From Paguma larvata (lineage: Eukaryota > Chordata > Mammalia > Carnivora > Viverridae), in the NCBI GenBank assembly GCA_030068075.1, contig CM057841.1:5961565-6025564 (forward strand): a stretch of 64,000 nucleotides of DNA, read 5' to 3'. This document shows, piece by piece, positions 1 to 12,649 of the stretch; position 1 is the stretch's first letter; each line of letters starts with the position of its first letter. The notes below the pieces were generated by a model. That model was not told where the DNA came from. It ran no database searches and worked only from the letters and a program-made list of their open reading frames with translations. The position numbers and the translations under genes were made by a program.

Positions 1-112
1 TGAAAATCCCAGGGCCCTTAGGAATTCTGCTAAATCTATTCTGCCCGTGCTATAAATAGAACAGCAAAGCCTGGATTGACAGCACATCTGCTTATAATAT
101 GGCTTACTGAAT

Positions 113-302
113 TTTATTGATTTATTTTGGGGAGAGTGCAAGCAGGGGAGGGGCAGAGAGGGGGACAGAGGATCTGAAGAGGAATCTGCACTGACAGTTT
201 GACAGCAGCGAGCCCAACGTGGGGCTCGAACTCACAAACCATGAGATCATGAACTAAGCCAAAGTTGGACGCTCACCGACTGAGCCACCAGGTGCACCCG
301 GT
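113..302 (-). mobile_element. Carnivore tRNA-derived SINE, antisense
   Basis: The head (GAGCCACCAGGTGCACCC at the right end) and the GA-rich/TTTATT tail at the left show the SINE read on the minus strand. Near-identical flanks TTACTGAAT (104-112) and TTACCGAAT (303-311) look like its target-site duplication. Confidence 0.9.
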
Positions 303-589
303 TTACCGAATACTTTAAGCCCATGTTGAGATGTAGTGCTCAGAATAAAACATTTTTTTCAAAATATCACTGCTCGGTGACGAAGCACTTTGATGGAGAT
401 GTATGATGAGATTAATGTTTCATGCCTGCTAACCCGACATCCATTCTGTAGCCCATGGATCAAGCAGTAATTTTGACTTTCAACTCTTACAATTTGTAAG
501 GCCAGAAAAGTAAACTGAAAACCTTCTGGAATTCCATTCTAGCTGCCATTCATGGGTGGCAGAGTCAAAAGTAGGACCAGGATAGTGAA

Positions 590-1185
590 AGAAGTTGACT
601 GCAGTCCTCACAGATGACTATCAGGATCAGCTGAAGACCTCTGCAGAAGAACTAACGGCAGATGCGGTGGGAATGACAAGAGAACTAGAATTAGAAGTAG
701 ACAAGATGTGACCGAACTGCTGCAAGGTACAAGCTCAAGATAAAACCTAAAGTGGATGATGAGAGAAAGTGGTTGCTTGAGGGGGAACCTACTCCTGGGG
801 AAAAAGCTTGGAGACTAGTATAGTGACAGCTGGTGAATAAGATGCCATCAAACACCATCGTGTGCTATGTGGAGAAATTGCAACAGGAAAATGAACTGAT
901 ATGGCAAACTTCGCTGCCTTATTAAGAAACTGCCACAGCCACCCCCATGTTCAGAGCCATAAACAAAAAGATTATGACTCACGGAAAGTTCAGATGAGAA
1001 TTAACATTTTTTTTTTTTTAGAAGACAGTATGTCTCAACTAAGGTATGTGTATTGTTTTTAAAACGTAATGCTATTGTACACTGTAAAGACAACCGTTAT
1101 GTATGTACTGGGAAACCAACGATTCACTGGACTTGCTTTACTGCAGTGCTCTGGAACCAAACCTGTACCCGCAGTGTTTCTGTTG
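590..1185 (+). mobile_element. Tigger1 (pogo-like) DNA transposon, 3' half, fossil
   Basis: The sequence follows the 3' half of Tigger1: degraded coding sequence for the C-terminal end of the DDE transposase (about 600-990), then the AT-rich 3' non-coding part with GCTATTGTACACTGTAAAG, CTGGGAAACCAA and GCTCTGGAACCAAACC near the terminus. Reading frames are broken by stops and indels, so no transposase can be made. Tigger1 is non-autonomous today and ancient in placental mammals. The family call rests on remembered consensus; a repeat-library alignment would set the left edge, which I place only roughly. Confidence 0.75.
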
Positions 1186-3185
1186 ATGCTGCTCTGGCAT
1201 AGGAATCAACACAGGCAGAAAGAAGCCTTCCTGAGCTGAGCATCCATTATCTGATAAAAGTAGAAACTTTTTAGAAACTTTTCTGTCTCCCTGAGGAGAC
1301 AGAAAGTTGGAACTGAGATCAAACTACACAAACTAACCTCTAGCTTTCTCATGTTTTTACCTTCTAAGAGCATAAAGGGAAACAGGGCCCTATATAAGAC
1401 ACGTGACCTTTTATTCGTCATTCATAGCATTACATTAGTATGCTATTTAGACAATTTAGAGACTTATACTCATCAAGGTCCACATGTTACTGTATGTACC
1501 TTCACATGAAACATTTGGGGTGTTAGCTTAAAATTTGGATCAGCATTGGATTTCTACAGTCAAACTCCCCAAGCCTGAAAAAGCCATACATTTAATTTAT
1601 ATTTTCATGAAATTCTGTCTTTGAATAATTGTTCATACAACAGTTTCTTTTGTATCCTACAACTGCAGGAAACTTAGAGCCCAGAGACCGTATTTGGAAA
1701 AAGATGTTTTCCTTGCCCGCAAGCAGAACTGAGAAACACATTGTCACTGCTAATGAGCACAAAGGGAAGAAATGCTGAGAAGCACACAGACATAAGGGAA
1801 GAGAGGTGTTCGTGAGTCAGGGTTATCCAAAAGGACAAAACAAAAGTAAATGAGTAAAAACAGTCAAACATACTCACCAGGATCAGGATGGTGCATGTGG
1901 CTCTGGCTTCACAGGAAGAGGGTCCACTGCTGAGAAGGTATTGAACCCACTGCTTGAACCTGTAAAAAACAAAGTGCTGAGTCAAAAGCCCAGACCACGA
2001 GGCTGAAACACATTACATCAATATCAGATGCTGGCTAACTTTCCTCTGCCTCCTAAGCCTTCTAATCTGCAATATCCCAGGGAAAATGTATACATTTCCC
2101 TGCATACTTCTGTTTCTACTCCTCAACAAAACTGGTACTCTCATGGGACTGTCAATATTAAGTTATAAAATTTTAAAGAAAACGGTGAGGAATTTCCAAG
2201 GATCTCAACTCTAGTCTGAATGAGGAAGACAATATTGAAATTTAAGTTAATACAGTGGAAGACAGTATTCAGATTTAAGTTAGGAAAAACTAATTTATCA
2301 ATCCATTTAGAGAGTGTGCTAGAGGCTGATTTGATTTGAATGAGAAGACTCCAGTGACAAAGAAAGAACACTGGCTCATTATCATTATACCAGAAAATTT
2401 CTTTGCTCACATAACAAGTTGTTCCAATTTAATAATCATAACAGCAAGTCTTTCATAATTACAAAGCTATTTTATGTATTCTGTTTTTTCATGACAAAGA
2501 TTAGAATCACAGAATCAATCTAACATCTATCAATTGGGAATTGAATAAATCCTCAAGGACCATTAGGTAGTTGTGGACGTGATCGGTATCTTTCCCACTG
2601 CTGAAACTTTGCTTCATCATCTATTAAAGCACGAGACAGGTATGTATGCGTATTTGTGTTTCTGTTTGTGGCTGGGTAGGGCACGGAAAGGGACAAGTAA
2701 GGGGTGTTTCTGGGTGCTTCTAAAGCTGATCAAACTATGATTCATAAAAGATCGGTTATCCTGACACTCAGTAGTGCATTTTCACATCTGTATCAGGGCC
2801 CCGGAATGTTTTCCAAGTCACTCACAAGGTTCTCGCAGTAGCCTGAAGCTAACTAGACACTTAGGTGTATGCTTTCGGATCTTATCCTACGTTATCCTAC
2901 CAGCAGTCAGCTAAGTAAAAAATGTGTTTTTATCTTTCTTCGTCATAAACAACAACCAGGGTTCTAAAAATAGCAAACGTGCTCACAGTGCTCTCTAGTA
3001 TATCTAGAGTTCCCTGACAAAGAGGAGGACACCCAGTTTAATGTGAATTTTAGATGAGTCATGAAGAACTTTATAAGACATATTGCATGGGACATACTAT
3101 AGTAAAAAAATATTTTCTAAATCTGGCAACCCTAAGTATACTGGTAATGTACAATTTCAACTGGGTATCATTTTAACATGTGAAA
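1186..3185. other. About 2 kb with no recognised gene
   Basis: AT-rich sequence. The short ORFs here (for example 1674-1985 minus) show no domain, low-complexity bias and no splice context that I recognise. No SINE head or LTR ends were seen. It could contain very old, unrecognisable repeats. Confidence 0.5.
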
Positions 3186-3592
3186 CTGGCCTTTTGACTT
3201 TCTTGTTGCTGCTTAAACAATACAAACTTACTGAATTACAGTTCTGGAAGTCAGGAGACCTCCAGTGGAGTCAGCAGGGCTGCCTTCCTTTCTGGAGGCA
3301 GCAGGAAAGAATCTATTCTTTTGCCTTTTCCAGTTCCAGAGGCCACTCACAGACCTGGGTTCATGGTCCCTTTCCATCTCAAAGCCAGAAATGGCCAGGT
3401 GAGTCTTTCTCATCCTGCATCACTCGAATGTTTTCCATTTTCTGCCTATCGTTTCCCCATGTAAGAACCCTTATGATCCCACTGGGCAGGCTCAGGTAAC
3501 CCAGTATACTCTGCCCATTTCTAGGTCAGTGGATTAGTACTGTTAATTTTACCTTAACTCTCCTTTGCTGTGTAACCCAATATTAAGACATG
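3186..3592 (-). mobile_element. MaLR/MLT-like LTR relic, antisense (tentative)
   Basis: Phrases such as TTACAGTTCTGGAAGTCAG, GCTGCCTTCCTTTCTGGAGG and CCTTTGCTGTGTAACCCAA resemble an antisense MaLR-type LTR. The match is weaker than for the copies at 25947 and 50830, so family and edges are uncertain. The ORF at 3083-3499 (plus) lies mostly inside it and is probably not a gene. Confidence 0.4.
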
Positions 3593-3602
3593 GACATTTA
3601 AG

Positions 3603-3819
3603 GGACACCTGGGTGGCTCAGTCAATTAATCATCTAACTCTGGGTTTCGCTCAGGTCATGATCTCTGGTTTGTGGGACTGAGCCCCAAGTCGGGCTCTAC
3701 TTGCTGACAGCACAGAGCCTGCTTGGGATTCTCTCTATCCTTCTCTCTCTGCCCTCCCCCAACTTCTGCATGCACACATGTGCTCTACTCCCTCTCTCAA
3801 AATGATAAAAAAGACAAGA
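3603..3819 (+). mobile_element. Carnivore SINE, sense
   Basis: Head GGGACACCTGGGTGGCTCAG, the middle TCAGGTCATGATCTC and a CT-rich 3' part ending in an A-rich tail. Flanking ACATTTAAG at 3594-3602 and 3820-3828 is a target-site duplication. Confidence 0.93.
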
Positions 3820-4111
3820 ACATTTAAGTGGGGCATTATTCTGCCTATCCCATTGGCTTAAAAATGACTATAATTTCCAAAATCCAGTACAAACTTTCCT
3901 TCTCATTAGGAACAACACTGGGTTATATGGTTTTAGAAGTATCTCGTGCTGGATCCCCCTCAGGCCCTATCGGTATGACAGTGACTCCAACCACTCCATC
4001 TTTTTAGGGGGTGGTTTCTGCTTTATCCTTAACTGTATACTGATACCACTGGGCAGAGGAAGAGAAAGAAGAAACAAACCCAGTTTCCTCTCGTCTTTAG
4101 GACTCTATGCT

Positions 4112-4894
4112 TGTTGGGAGCCGTTTTGGGCTCACAGGTTGAGACCCTCCCCGTGTGGAAAAGGTTGAAGCAAAAGCTCACCAGTAGCTGGCGCCTAATC
4201 TTACAACTACTCTCCTTGGCCTAAGGAATGTAATGCTCTTTTGTTTTACTGTATTTAGATAAAAGGGAAGGACCTGGAGCAGGATGCTTTGATGGATTAC
4301 ATCTGAATGAGAGTAGCCTGACCACCTTAAAGTTGCATCTTGGGGATGGGTTGCATGGATTGATAGCAGTTATGAGCTGGCTGAATATTGGTGTGATTTG
4401 TGTAAATGTTAGGCTATCATGTAAATTCACTCATTCACGGGCAAAGGACAAGCACTGGGAATTCTATCCTTGCCAGACGGGTTGTGCCTCCCCCATTGTA
4501 ATTGGAAGAATAGGCAAGGACTCCTGGCCTGTTTATAGATAATTAATATAGGCAGGCCTAGGTAACTTCCTGTTCTCTCCCCCAGCCTTAAATTTATATG
4601 CTAACTAACTTGAAACAACTTGCAAGATTGAAGAAATCTCCGCTTTACTGATATAAACACATTATTGTTCAAACTATGCTTACTGATGGGCTGTCACTCA
4701 TTGCTGTAATGTAACTCACTACTTTTAAATAAAGACACTGAGACCAGCAGGCCAGAGACGCCAGAGATGCCAGAATTCCCAGGGCTGCCTGCTTGGTCAT
4801 CAGACTCCATCTCTCTCATGGCTCTCTCACTTCATTTCGCCTGACCGACCATCCTTCGTGGACCCCTAGATTCACCAGAACAAGGACCCCGGCA
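4112..4894 (+). mobile_element. Solo LTR, 6-bp target duplication, copy 1
   Basis: A 783-bp unit starting TGTTGGGAGCCG and ending CCCCGGCA, flanked by TATGCT at 4106-4111 and 4895-4900. An AATAAA signal lies near 4730, followed by a GC-richer tail as expected for R/U5. It is homologous through its length to the unit at 34216-35182. No internal retroviral sequence adjoins it, so it is a solo LTR left by LTR-LTR recombination. The 6-bp duplication and the TGTTGGGAGCC start suggest a class II (ERVK/IAP-like) element; that assignment is inference. Confidence 0.85.
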
Positions 4895-5019
4895 TATGCT
4901 GGTAGCTACAATTTCTTCTCCTTATTCCTTTCATTCCAACCATTCTCCTCAGATACATTCTTTATCTTGCTGGAAGTAAAAGTAATTTTTATCTATCTGT
5001 ATTTCCATGGCTTTCCTGA

Positions 5020-5349
5020 GCTATAATAACTGAACACCCTTAAAGTATACAACGTGGAGAGTTTTAACATAGACATATACCACTGAAACCATCACCACAA
5101 TCAAGACAGGAAACATATTCATCACCATCCAAAATTTTCTCACAACCCTTTCCACTACATCCCTCCCTCATTTGACCACCATTTTCAGGAAACAACTGAT
5201 CTACCTATGTTATAATGGATTAGTTTGGATTAGTTTGCACTTTCAAGAATCTTAAAAGGAACCATGCTGTGTGTTCACTTTGTCTAAATTCTTCCACTCA
5301 GCATGATTATTTAGAGATTCATCCATGTTAATGGATACACCCACATTTC
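5020..5349 (-). mobile_element. Ancient L1M 3' UTR, antisense, first segment
   Basis: Contains the antisense L1 3'-UTR phrases CATCACCACAATCAAGACAGG and ATTCATCCATGTTAATGGAT. The same element resumes in order at 15095 (CTGAGTGGTATTCCATTATA), after the MaLR and L1 insertions between them. Confidence 0.75.
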
Positions 5350-5354
5350 ATTTC

Positions 5355-5490
5355 TGTTATGTAGTGGATGTGTACCCCAAATTCATAGGCTGAACACCTA
5401 ACCCCAATGTAGTAGAATTACAAGGGGGAGTAGGGACAGGTAATTATGTTAGATAAGGTCATTTGGCTTGGACTCTCATCAAGAGATTAG
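5355..5490 (+). mobile_element. MaLR (MLT1-type) LTR, 5' half, split
   Basis: Starts TGTTATGTAGTGGATGTG and continues through the typical MLT1 5' half. The missing 3' half lies at about 14885-15094, ending after CTATGGTGTTTTGTTAC. The two halves are parted by an L1. ATTTC (5350-5354) and ATTCC (15095-15099) may be the 5-bp target duplication. Confidence 0.75.
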
Positions 5491-5494
5491 TGAT

Positions 5495-6204
5495 ACCAGA
5501 TTCATTCAGAATTGGAGAGATAAAGCTTTTCCAGAAAAACAAAAGTTAAAGTTCATCACCACTAATCTGGCTTTACAAGCAATGTTAAGGGACTTCTTTA
5601 AGCAGAAAGGAGAAAAACATAACTAGAAGAAAATTATGATAGGAAAAGTTTCACTGTTAAAACAAGTATGTAATAATAAACTTATAAAGCTAGTATGAAG
5701 GCTAAACAGCAGAAGTAGTAAAGTTTTGGTTTTATTAACTTTTTACAAAATTGGTTAAGCAATATATACAAAAAAGGTAAAATTTGACATCTTATACCTA
5801 AAACTTGGAGGAAGAAAGAGTAATAAACATAATGCTTTTAGAATTTACATGACCACCAATTTAAAAACCTGTAATACTGAAGAAAGCCATCAAATCACAA
5901 GAGCACACCAAAAAAGAAAAACAATGAACAAAATCCAGTAAGTACATCCCTACCAATAATTACTTTAAATAAATGTAAATGGATGAAGTGCTCCAATCAA
6001 AAGACACAGCGTGATTCAATGGATTAAAAAAATAAACAAGACCTATCTATATACTGCCTACAACAGACTCACTTCAGATCTAGACATACACACTGAAAAT
6101 GAATGAAAAAACATATTCAGTGTAAATGGAAGTGAAAATCAAGCCGGGGTAGCAATACTTAAAGTAGGCTTTAAGACACGGACTGTTAACAAAGGCAAAG
6201 TCAT
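5495..6204 (+). mobile_element. Older L1, 5' segment (ORF1 3' end into ORF2 start)
   Basis: Reads as the end of L1 ORF1 (about 5500-5640) followed by the inter-ORF region and the start of ORF2 (about 5940-6190, with AATGGATGAAGTGCTCC and CAAGACCTATCTATATACTG). Stops and indels throughout. The element is interrupted at 6204 and resumes at 13258. Confidence 0.8.
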
Positions 6205-7356
6205 GGGGGAGGGGCCAAGATGGCAGAACATGGAAGTTTTGCGTCTCCTCCTGAAACATAGCCAGATAAACACTAAACACCCCACAGGCAAAGGTCACAG
6301 CAGGCCCCAAAGAACCACCACATTTGCTAGCACTGGAACAAGGACATTAAGTGGGAAGCCTGGGGCCTGATGTGTATTGTGATTTTCTATAATCCCTTAA
6401 AAGCTGCTGCTACATGATTGTGTGAACTTTTTCTGGGGTGGGTTGGCCCCCAGCAGCAGTCTCTGGGCAGTAGCACAGTCTCGCAAACATTCCTGGGGAT
6501 GGGAGGGCACCTGGCCATTGCTCAGTGAGACCCTCCCCCCGAGGATCAGAACGGGTCAAAGCCACAGTCCGTCAGAAGTGAGAGGCTGGTAAACACAGCC
6601 ACATCTGAAATAAAAATCAGGAGGAACCTGATGGCTTGGTCACGGACAGTATTAAAGTAGGGAGTAGACGGAAGCTGGAGACAAAAGAGTGCACGACTGC
6701 CGGTCAGGGAGAGCACAGACTTCTGAAAGTAGACACTGGGTAGCTGGGTGATGCCATTTTCACCTCTCCCCCTGCATGCGCATACACACCAACCTGTGCT
6801 ACAACAATCCACCCCAATAAGCTAAGTAGCGCCATCTAGTGAAGAACAGAGCCATTACACTGAGTCCCACACAACTGGGCCAACTTCGCTTTCCAGGAAC
6901 ACAAGTCTCTCCACCTGCTTAGTTTATTTATAGACTATAAAGTGCTTCATAGTTTAACTGCTAGGGTAAACAGATGTAATTTCAATCGTATTTCAGTCTG
7001 TTCACTGGTCCATCTATTCAAATTTTTTATAGTTAAATACAAAAAGAAAAAAATTTTATTTTCCACTTTTATTAAAAATATTTCTTTATTTTTTACTTTT
7101 TTCTAAGTTTTTCAAATTCTATTTTATTTCCATCATTTCATTTTATTCTATTTTGTTGTATTTATTTTTTCAAATTTTCAAACATTTTTTTCTTCATTTT
7201 TTTCTTATTTTTGCCTTTTTTCTCTAATCTATCCAGCTCCTGTCAACAACCAGCCAAAACACACTTAGGATCCAGTGTCCTTTATTTGATTATTTTTGTA
7301 TTGTTCTTAAATTTTTAATTTTATTTTTTTTACCTTACTCCTTTTCTTCCTGCAAA

Positions 7357-8215
7357 ATGATGAAACGAAGTAATTCACCCCGAAAAGAGCAGAAAGAAAT
7401 GACAGCCAGGGACTTAATCAACACAGATACAAGCAAGATGTATGAAACAGAATTTAGAGTCACGATAATAAGAATACTCGCTGGGGTTGAAAATAGTTCA
7501 AAATCTCTTTCTCCGGAGATAAAAGAAGTAAAAGCTACTCAAGATGAAATAAAAAATGCTATAACTGAGCTGCAATCTTGAATATATGCCACGGCGGCAA
7601 GGATGGATGAAGCAGAGCAGTGAGTCAGCAATATAGAAAATAAACTTATGGAGAATAATGAAACAGAAAAAAGGGAGACAAAGGCAAAAGAGCAGGATTC
7701 AATAATTAGAGAAATCAGTGACTCATTAAAAAGGAATAACATCCTAATCAGAGGGGTGCCAGAAGATGAAGACAGAGAGAAAGGTTTAGGTTTATGTGAG
7801 CAAATCATAGTGGACAACCTAACCTGCAAAAGGACACAGACATCAAAATCCAGGAAGCACAGACAACTCTCATTAGATTCAACAAAACCTAACTATCGAC
7901 AAGACATATCATAGTCAAATTCACAAAATACTCGGGGAAGGAAAGAATCATGAAAGCAGAAAGGGAAACAAAGTCCTTAACCTATAAGAGAAGACAAATC
8001 AGGTTTGCAGAAGACCTATCCACAGAAACTTGGTACACCAAAAAGGAGTGGCAGGATATAGTCAATGTGCTGAATCGGAAAAATATGCAGCCAACAATTC
8101 TTTATCCAGCAAGGCTGTGATTCAAAGTAGAAGGAGAGATAAAAAATTTCCTAGACAAACAAAAACTAAAGGAGTTTGTGACGCCTAGATCAGCCCTGCA
8201 AGAAATTTTAAGGGG
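7357..8215 (+). pseudogene. L1-1 ORF1 (ORF1p-like), broken
   Basis: The start codon at 7357 opens a lysine/glutamate-rich N-terminal region typical of L1 ORF1p, the RNA-binding chaperone that trimerises through a coiled coil. It stops at 7579-7581, and similar sequence resumes about 7648-7914 with coiled-coil-like E/K/R/S composition. The C-terminal RNA-binding part is recognisable to about 8215 only across further frame changes. Several independent breaks mean no full-length ORF1p. It precedes ORF2 by about 100 bp, as usual for L1. Confidence 0.85.
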
Positions 8216-8319
8216 GACTCTCTGAGGGGAGAAAAGACCAAAAAATGAACAGACCAAAACCAAAAGCAACAAAGACGAGAAAGACTAGAGAACACTACCC
8301 GAAACTCCAACTCTACAGA

Positions 8320-11300
8320 CAACATCATGGCAATAAATTCGTATCTTTCAGTACTCTAAATGTCAATGGACTAAATACTCCAATCAAAAGACACAGGGTA
8401 ACAGAATGGATGAGAAAACAAGGTCCATCTATATACTGTTTACAAGAGACCCATTTTAGACCTAAAGACAACTTCGGATTGAAAGTAAGGGGATGGAGAA
8501 CCATCTATCATGCTAATGGTCACCAAAAGAAAGTCAGAGTAGCCATATTTAGACAATCTATACTTCAAAATAAAGACTATAACAAGAGATAGGGAAAGGC
8601 ATTATATCATAATTAAGGGGTCTATCCACCAAGAAGATCTAACAACTATAAACACTTATGCTCCAAATGTGGGATCGCCCAAATATGTAAATCAATTAAC
8701 CACAAACACAAAGAAACTCACTGATGATAATACCATAATAGCAAGAGACTTCAACATCCCAATTACAGCAATGGGCAGATCATCTAAACAGAAAATCAAC
8801 AAGGAAACAATGGCTTTGGATGACACACTGGACCAGATGGACTTAACAGATATATTCAGAACATTTCATCCTAAAACAGCGAAACACACATTCTTCTCCA
8901 GTGCACGTGGAACGTTCTCCAGTACAGATCACATATTGGGACACAAATCAGCCCTCAACAAGTACAGAAAGATCCAGATCATACCGTGCATATTTTCAAA
9001 CCACAATGCTATGAAACTCAAAATCAACAACAAGAAAAAAATTGGGAAGATAAATACTTCCCGACTAAAGACCATCCTACTAAAGAATGAATGGGCTAAC
9101 CAAGAAGTTAAAGAGGAAATTAAAAAGTACATGGAAGTTAATGAAAATGGTAACACCACAGCCCCAAACCTCTGGAATGCAGGAGAGGCAGTCTTAAGAG
9201 GGAAGTATATAGCAATCCAGGTCTTCCTAAAGAAGGAAGCAAGGTCTCAGTTACACAACCTAACCTTACACCTTAAAGAGCTGGAAAAAGAACAGCAAAT
9301 AAAACTGAAAACCAGCAGAAGACAGGAAATAATAAAGATTAGAGCAGAAATCAAAGCTATCGAAACAATAAAAAAAAAAACAGAAAAGATCAATGAAACC
9401 AGGAGCTGGTTCTTTGAAAGAATTAACAAAATTGCTAAACCTCTAGCCAGTTTGATCAAAAAGAAAAAGGACCCCCCCAAAAAATAAAATCAAGAATGAA
9501 AGAGGAGAGATCACAACTAACACTGCAGAAATACAAACAATAATACGAGAATATTATGAGCAATTATACACCAATAAAATGAGCAATCTAGAAAAAATGG
9601 ACAAATTCCTAGAAACATATAAACTACCAAAACTGAAACAAGAAGAAATAGAAATTTTGAAGAGACCCATAACCAGTAAAGAAATCTAAATACTAATTTA
9701 AAATCTCCAAAAAAACAAGAGACCAGGGCCAGATGGCTTTCCAGGGGAATTCCACCAAACATTTAAAGAGTTAACACCTATTCTCTTAAAGTTGTTCCAA
9801 AAAATAGAAATGGAAGGAAAATTTCCAAACTCTATGAAGTCCACATTACCTTGATTCCAAAACCAAACAAAGACCCCACTAAAAGGGAGAACTAGAGACC
9901 AATTTCCCTGATGAACATGGCTGCAAAAATCCTCGACAAGATACTAGCCATCCAGATACAACAATACCTTAAAAGTATTCACCCCGACTAAGTGGGATTT
10001 ATACTCAGGATGCAAGGCTGGTTCAATATCCACAAAACAATCAATGTGATAAAGACCCAAGGCTATTACCATCCTCAATGGGAAAAACAGAGAGCTTTTC
10101 CCCTAAGGCCAGGAATAAGATATGGATGTCCACTCTCACCACTGTTATTCAACACAGTATTGGAAGTCTCAGCCTCAGCAATCAGACAACACAAAGAAAG
10201 GCATCCAAATCGACCAGAGGAGGTCAAGCTTTCATTCTTTGCAGATGACATGATACTTTATACGGAAAACCCAAAAGGTTACACCAAACAACTGCTAGAA
10301 CTGATCCATGAATTTAGCAAAGTTGCAGGATATAAAATCAATGCAGATAAATCGATAGAATTCTTATACACCAATAATGAAGCAACAGAAAGAGAAATCA
10401 AGGAATCAATCCCATTTACAATTTACGAATGCACCAAAACCCGTCATAACCTAGGAAAAATCTAACCAAAGAAGTGAAAAATCTATACACTGAAAACTAC
10501 AGAAATCTTATGAAAGAAACTGAAGACAACACACAAAAAAAGGAAAAGTATTCTATACTCCTGGATGGGAAGAACAAGTATTGTTAAAATGTCAATACTA
10601 CCCAAAGGAATCTACATATTCAATTCAATGCCTATCAAAATAACACCAGCATTCTTCATAGAGCTAGAAAAAACAATCTTAAAATGGGTATGGAACCAGA
10701 AAAGACCCCGAATAGCCAAAGCAGTCCCAAAACAGAAAAACCAAAGCTGGAAGTATCACAATCCTGGACTTCAAACTGTATTACAAAGCTGTAATCATCA
10801 AGACAGTGTGGTACTGGCACAAAAACAGACACTCATATCAATGGAACAAAATAGAGAACCGGGAAATGGACCCACAAACGTATGGCCAACTAATCTTTGA
10901 CAAAGCAGGAAAGACTATCTAATGGAATAAAGACAGTCTTTTCAGCAATGGTGATGGGAAAACTGGACCACGACATGCAGAAAAATGAACCTGGACATTA
11001 TACCATACACAAAAACAAACTCAAAAACGGATGAAAGACTTAAAGGTAAGACAGGAAGCCATCAAAACTCTAGAGGAGAAAACAGGCAAAAACCTCTTCA
11101 ACCTCGGCCACTGCAACTTCTAACTCAACATGTCTCCAGAGGCTAGGGAAACAAAAGCAAAAATTAACTATTGAGACCTCATCAAAATAAAAATCTTCTG
11201 CACAGTGAAGGAAACAAGCAGCAAAACTAAAAGGCAACCGACAGAATGGGAGAAGGTATTTGGCAAACGACATATCAGATAAAGGGTTAGTATCCAAAAT

Positions 11301-11670
11301 CTATATAGAACTTATCAAACTCAACACCCAAAAAACAAATAATCCAGAGAAGAAATGGGTAAGAGACATGAATAGACATTTCTCCCAAGAAAGCATCCAG
11401 ATGGCCAACACTCACATGAAAAAATGCTCGACATCATTCACCATTAGGGAAATACAAATCAAAACCACAAGATACTACCTCATACCTGTCAGAATGGCTA
11501 ACATTAACAACTCAGGAAACGAGATGTTGGCGAGGATGTGGAGAAAAAGGATCTCATTTGCACTGCTGGTGGGAATGCAAACTGGTGCAGCCGCTCTGGA
11601 AAACAGTATGGAAGTTACTCAAAATATAAAAAATAGAACTATCCTACAATCCAGCAATTGCACTAGATAA
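8320..11670 (+). pseudogene. L1-1 ORF2 (endonuclease/reverse transcriptase), broken
   Basis: ORF2p normally nicks the target DNA with its apurinic endonuclease-like domain and primes reverse transcription there. The endonuclease N-terminus is visible at about 8338-8460 with the LNVNGLN and QETH motifs. A long open piece spans 8669-9487. The reverse transcriptase piece at 9992-10465 keeps the catalytic FADD motif near 10237. Further pieces are at 10565-10900 and 11260-11670, the last covering the C-terminal region. Stops near 8590, 9485, 9964 and 10463, plus frameshifts, make it non-functional. Confidence 0.88.
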
Positions 11671-11694
11671 TTTATCCAAGGGATACAGGTATGC

Positions 11695-12136
11695 TGTGAA
11701 GGAGCCTGCCCAGAGACAAGCGGATAGCTGAAGGCCTGATCAACTCTCGACATACCTTGCAAACAAGAGTGTTGTGAGTAAGCAAGGTCGCAAACTGCCA
11801 GGTGCGAGACGGCTCGAGCCTTCCTGCTCGTCTTGTGGCCACAAATTCTCAATTATTAGAACTTTGTAAAACTCTTATCTTATTCTGTGCTTTGGTCACT
11901 ATGACTACACACCAAAAAATCCTTACTACTTTGAAATAATGTATGTTTAGAAAATCGCAGGTGCTATGAAACAGAGCCTAGCTGTTTTTTGAAGGTCAGC
12001 TTGCTTTTTCTGCTACAATAAAAGACATGGTTTTGCTTTAGCAAAATGCTCATGATAGACTGATATCTGAGTCTTCTGTCTTCTGTTTAATCCTGTGCCT
12101 TCCAACCTTCACCCTGTAGGAGACCAAGTCTGGACA
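11695..12136 (+). mobile_element. Solo LTR, 4-bp target duplication, family 2 copy 1
   Basis: A 442-bp insertion in the L1-1 3' end, starting TGTGAAGGAGCC and ending GTCTGGACA. ATGC flanks it at 11691-11694 and 12137-12140, and the L1 sequence joins cleanly once it is removed. It has an AATAAAAGAC signal near 12017 and a 3' part (GACTGATATCTGAGTC) shared with the LTR at 23925-24337. A 4-bp duplication is typical of class I (gammaretrovirus-like) elements. Confidence 0.85.
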
Positions 12137-12265
12137 ATGCTGTTTTGAAGGGGCACATGCACCCCAATGATTATCGCAGTGCTATCGACATTAGCCAAGG
12201 TATGGAAAGAGCCCAAATGTCCATTTTCAGATGAATTAATAAAGACGATATGAAATAGACACACA

Positions 12266-12289
12266 CGGCGCGCACACACACACACAGAT
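12266..12289. repeat. (CA)n microsatellite in L1-1 3' end
   Basis: Short CA run with a CGGCGCG interruption, at a site where carnivore L1 3' ends often carry CA/TA runs. Confidence 0.8.
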
Positions 12290-12649
12290 TACTTGGCAAT
12301 CAAAAAGAATGAAATCTTGCCATCTGCAACTATGTGGATGGAACTAGAGAGTATTATGCTAAGTGAAATTACTCAGAGAAAGACAGATATCATATGACTT
12401 CACTCTTATGAAGACTTTAAGATACAAAACAGCTGAACATAAGGGAAGAGAAGGAAAAATAATATAAAACAAGCAGGGGAACAAAACATAAGAAACTCTT
12501 AAATATAGAAAGCAAATAGAGGGTTGCTGGAAGGATTGTGGGAGGGAGGATAGGCTAAATGTGTAAGGGGCATTAAGGAATCTACTCCTGAAATCACTGT
12601 TGTACTATATGCAAACTTGGATATAAAGTAAAAAATAAGAAAAATAAAG

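Noticed and set aside
3603..3700. tRNA gene suggested by the SINE heads (A and B box-like sequence)
   Set aside because: These heads derive from a tRNA but are fused to SINE bodies with A-rich tails and recur about 35 times. No stand-alone tRNA gene was seen.
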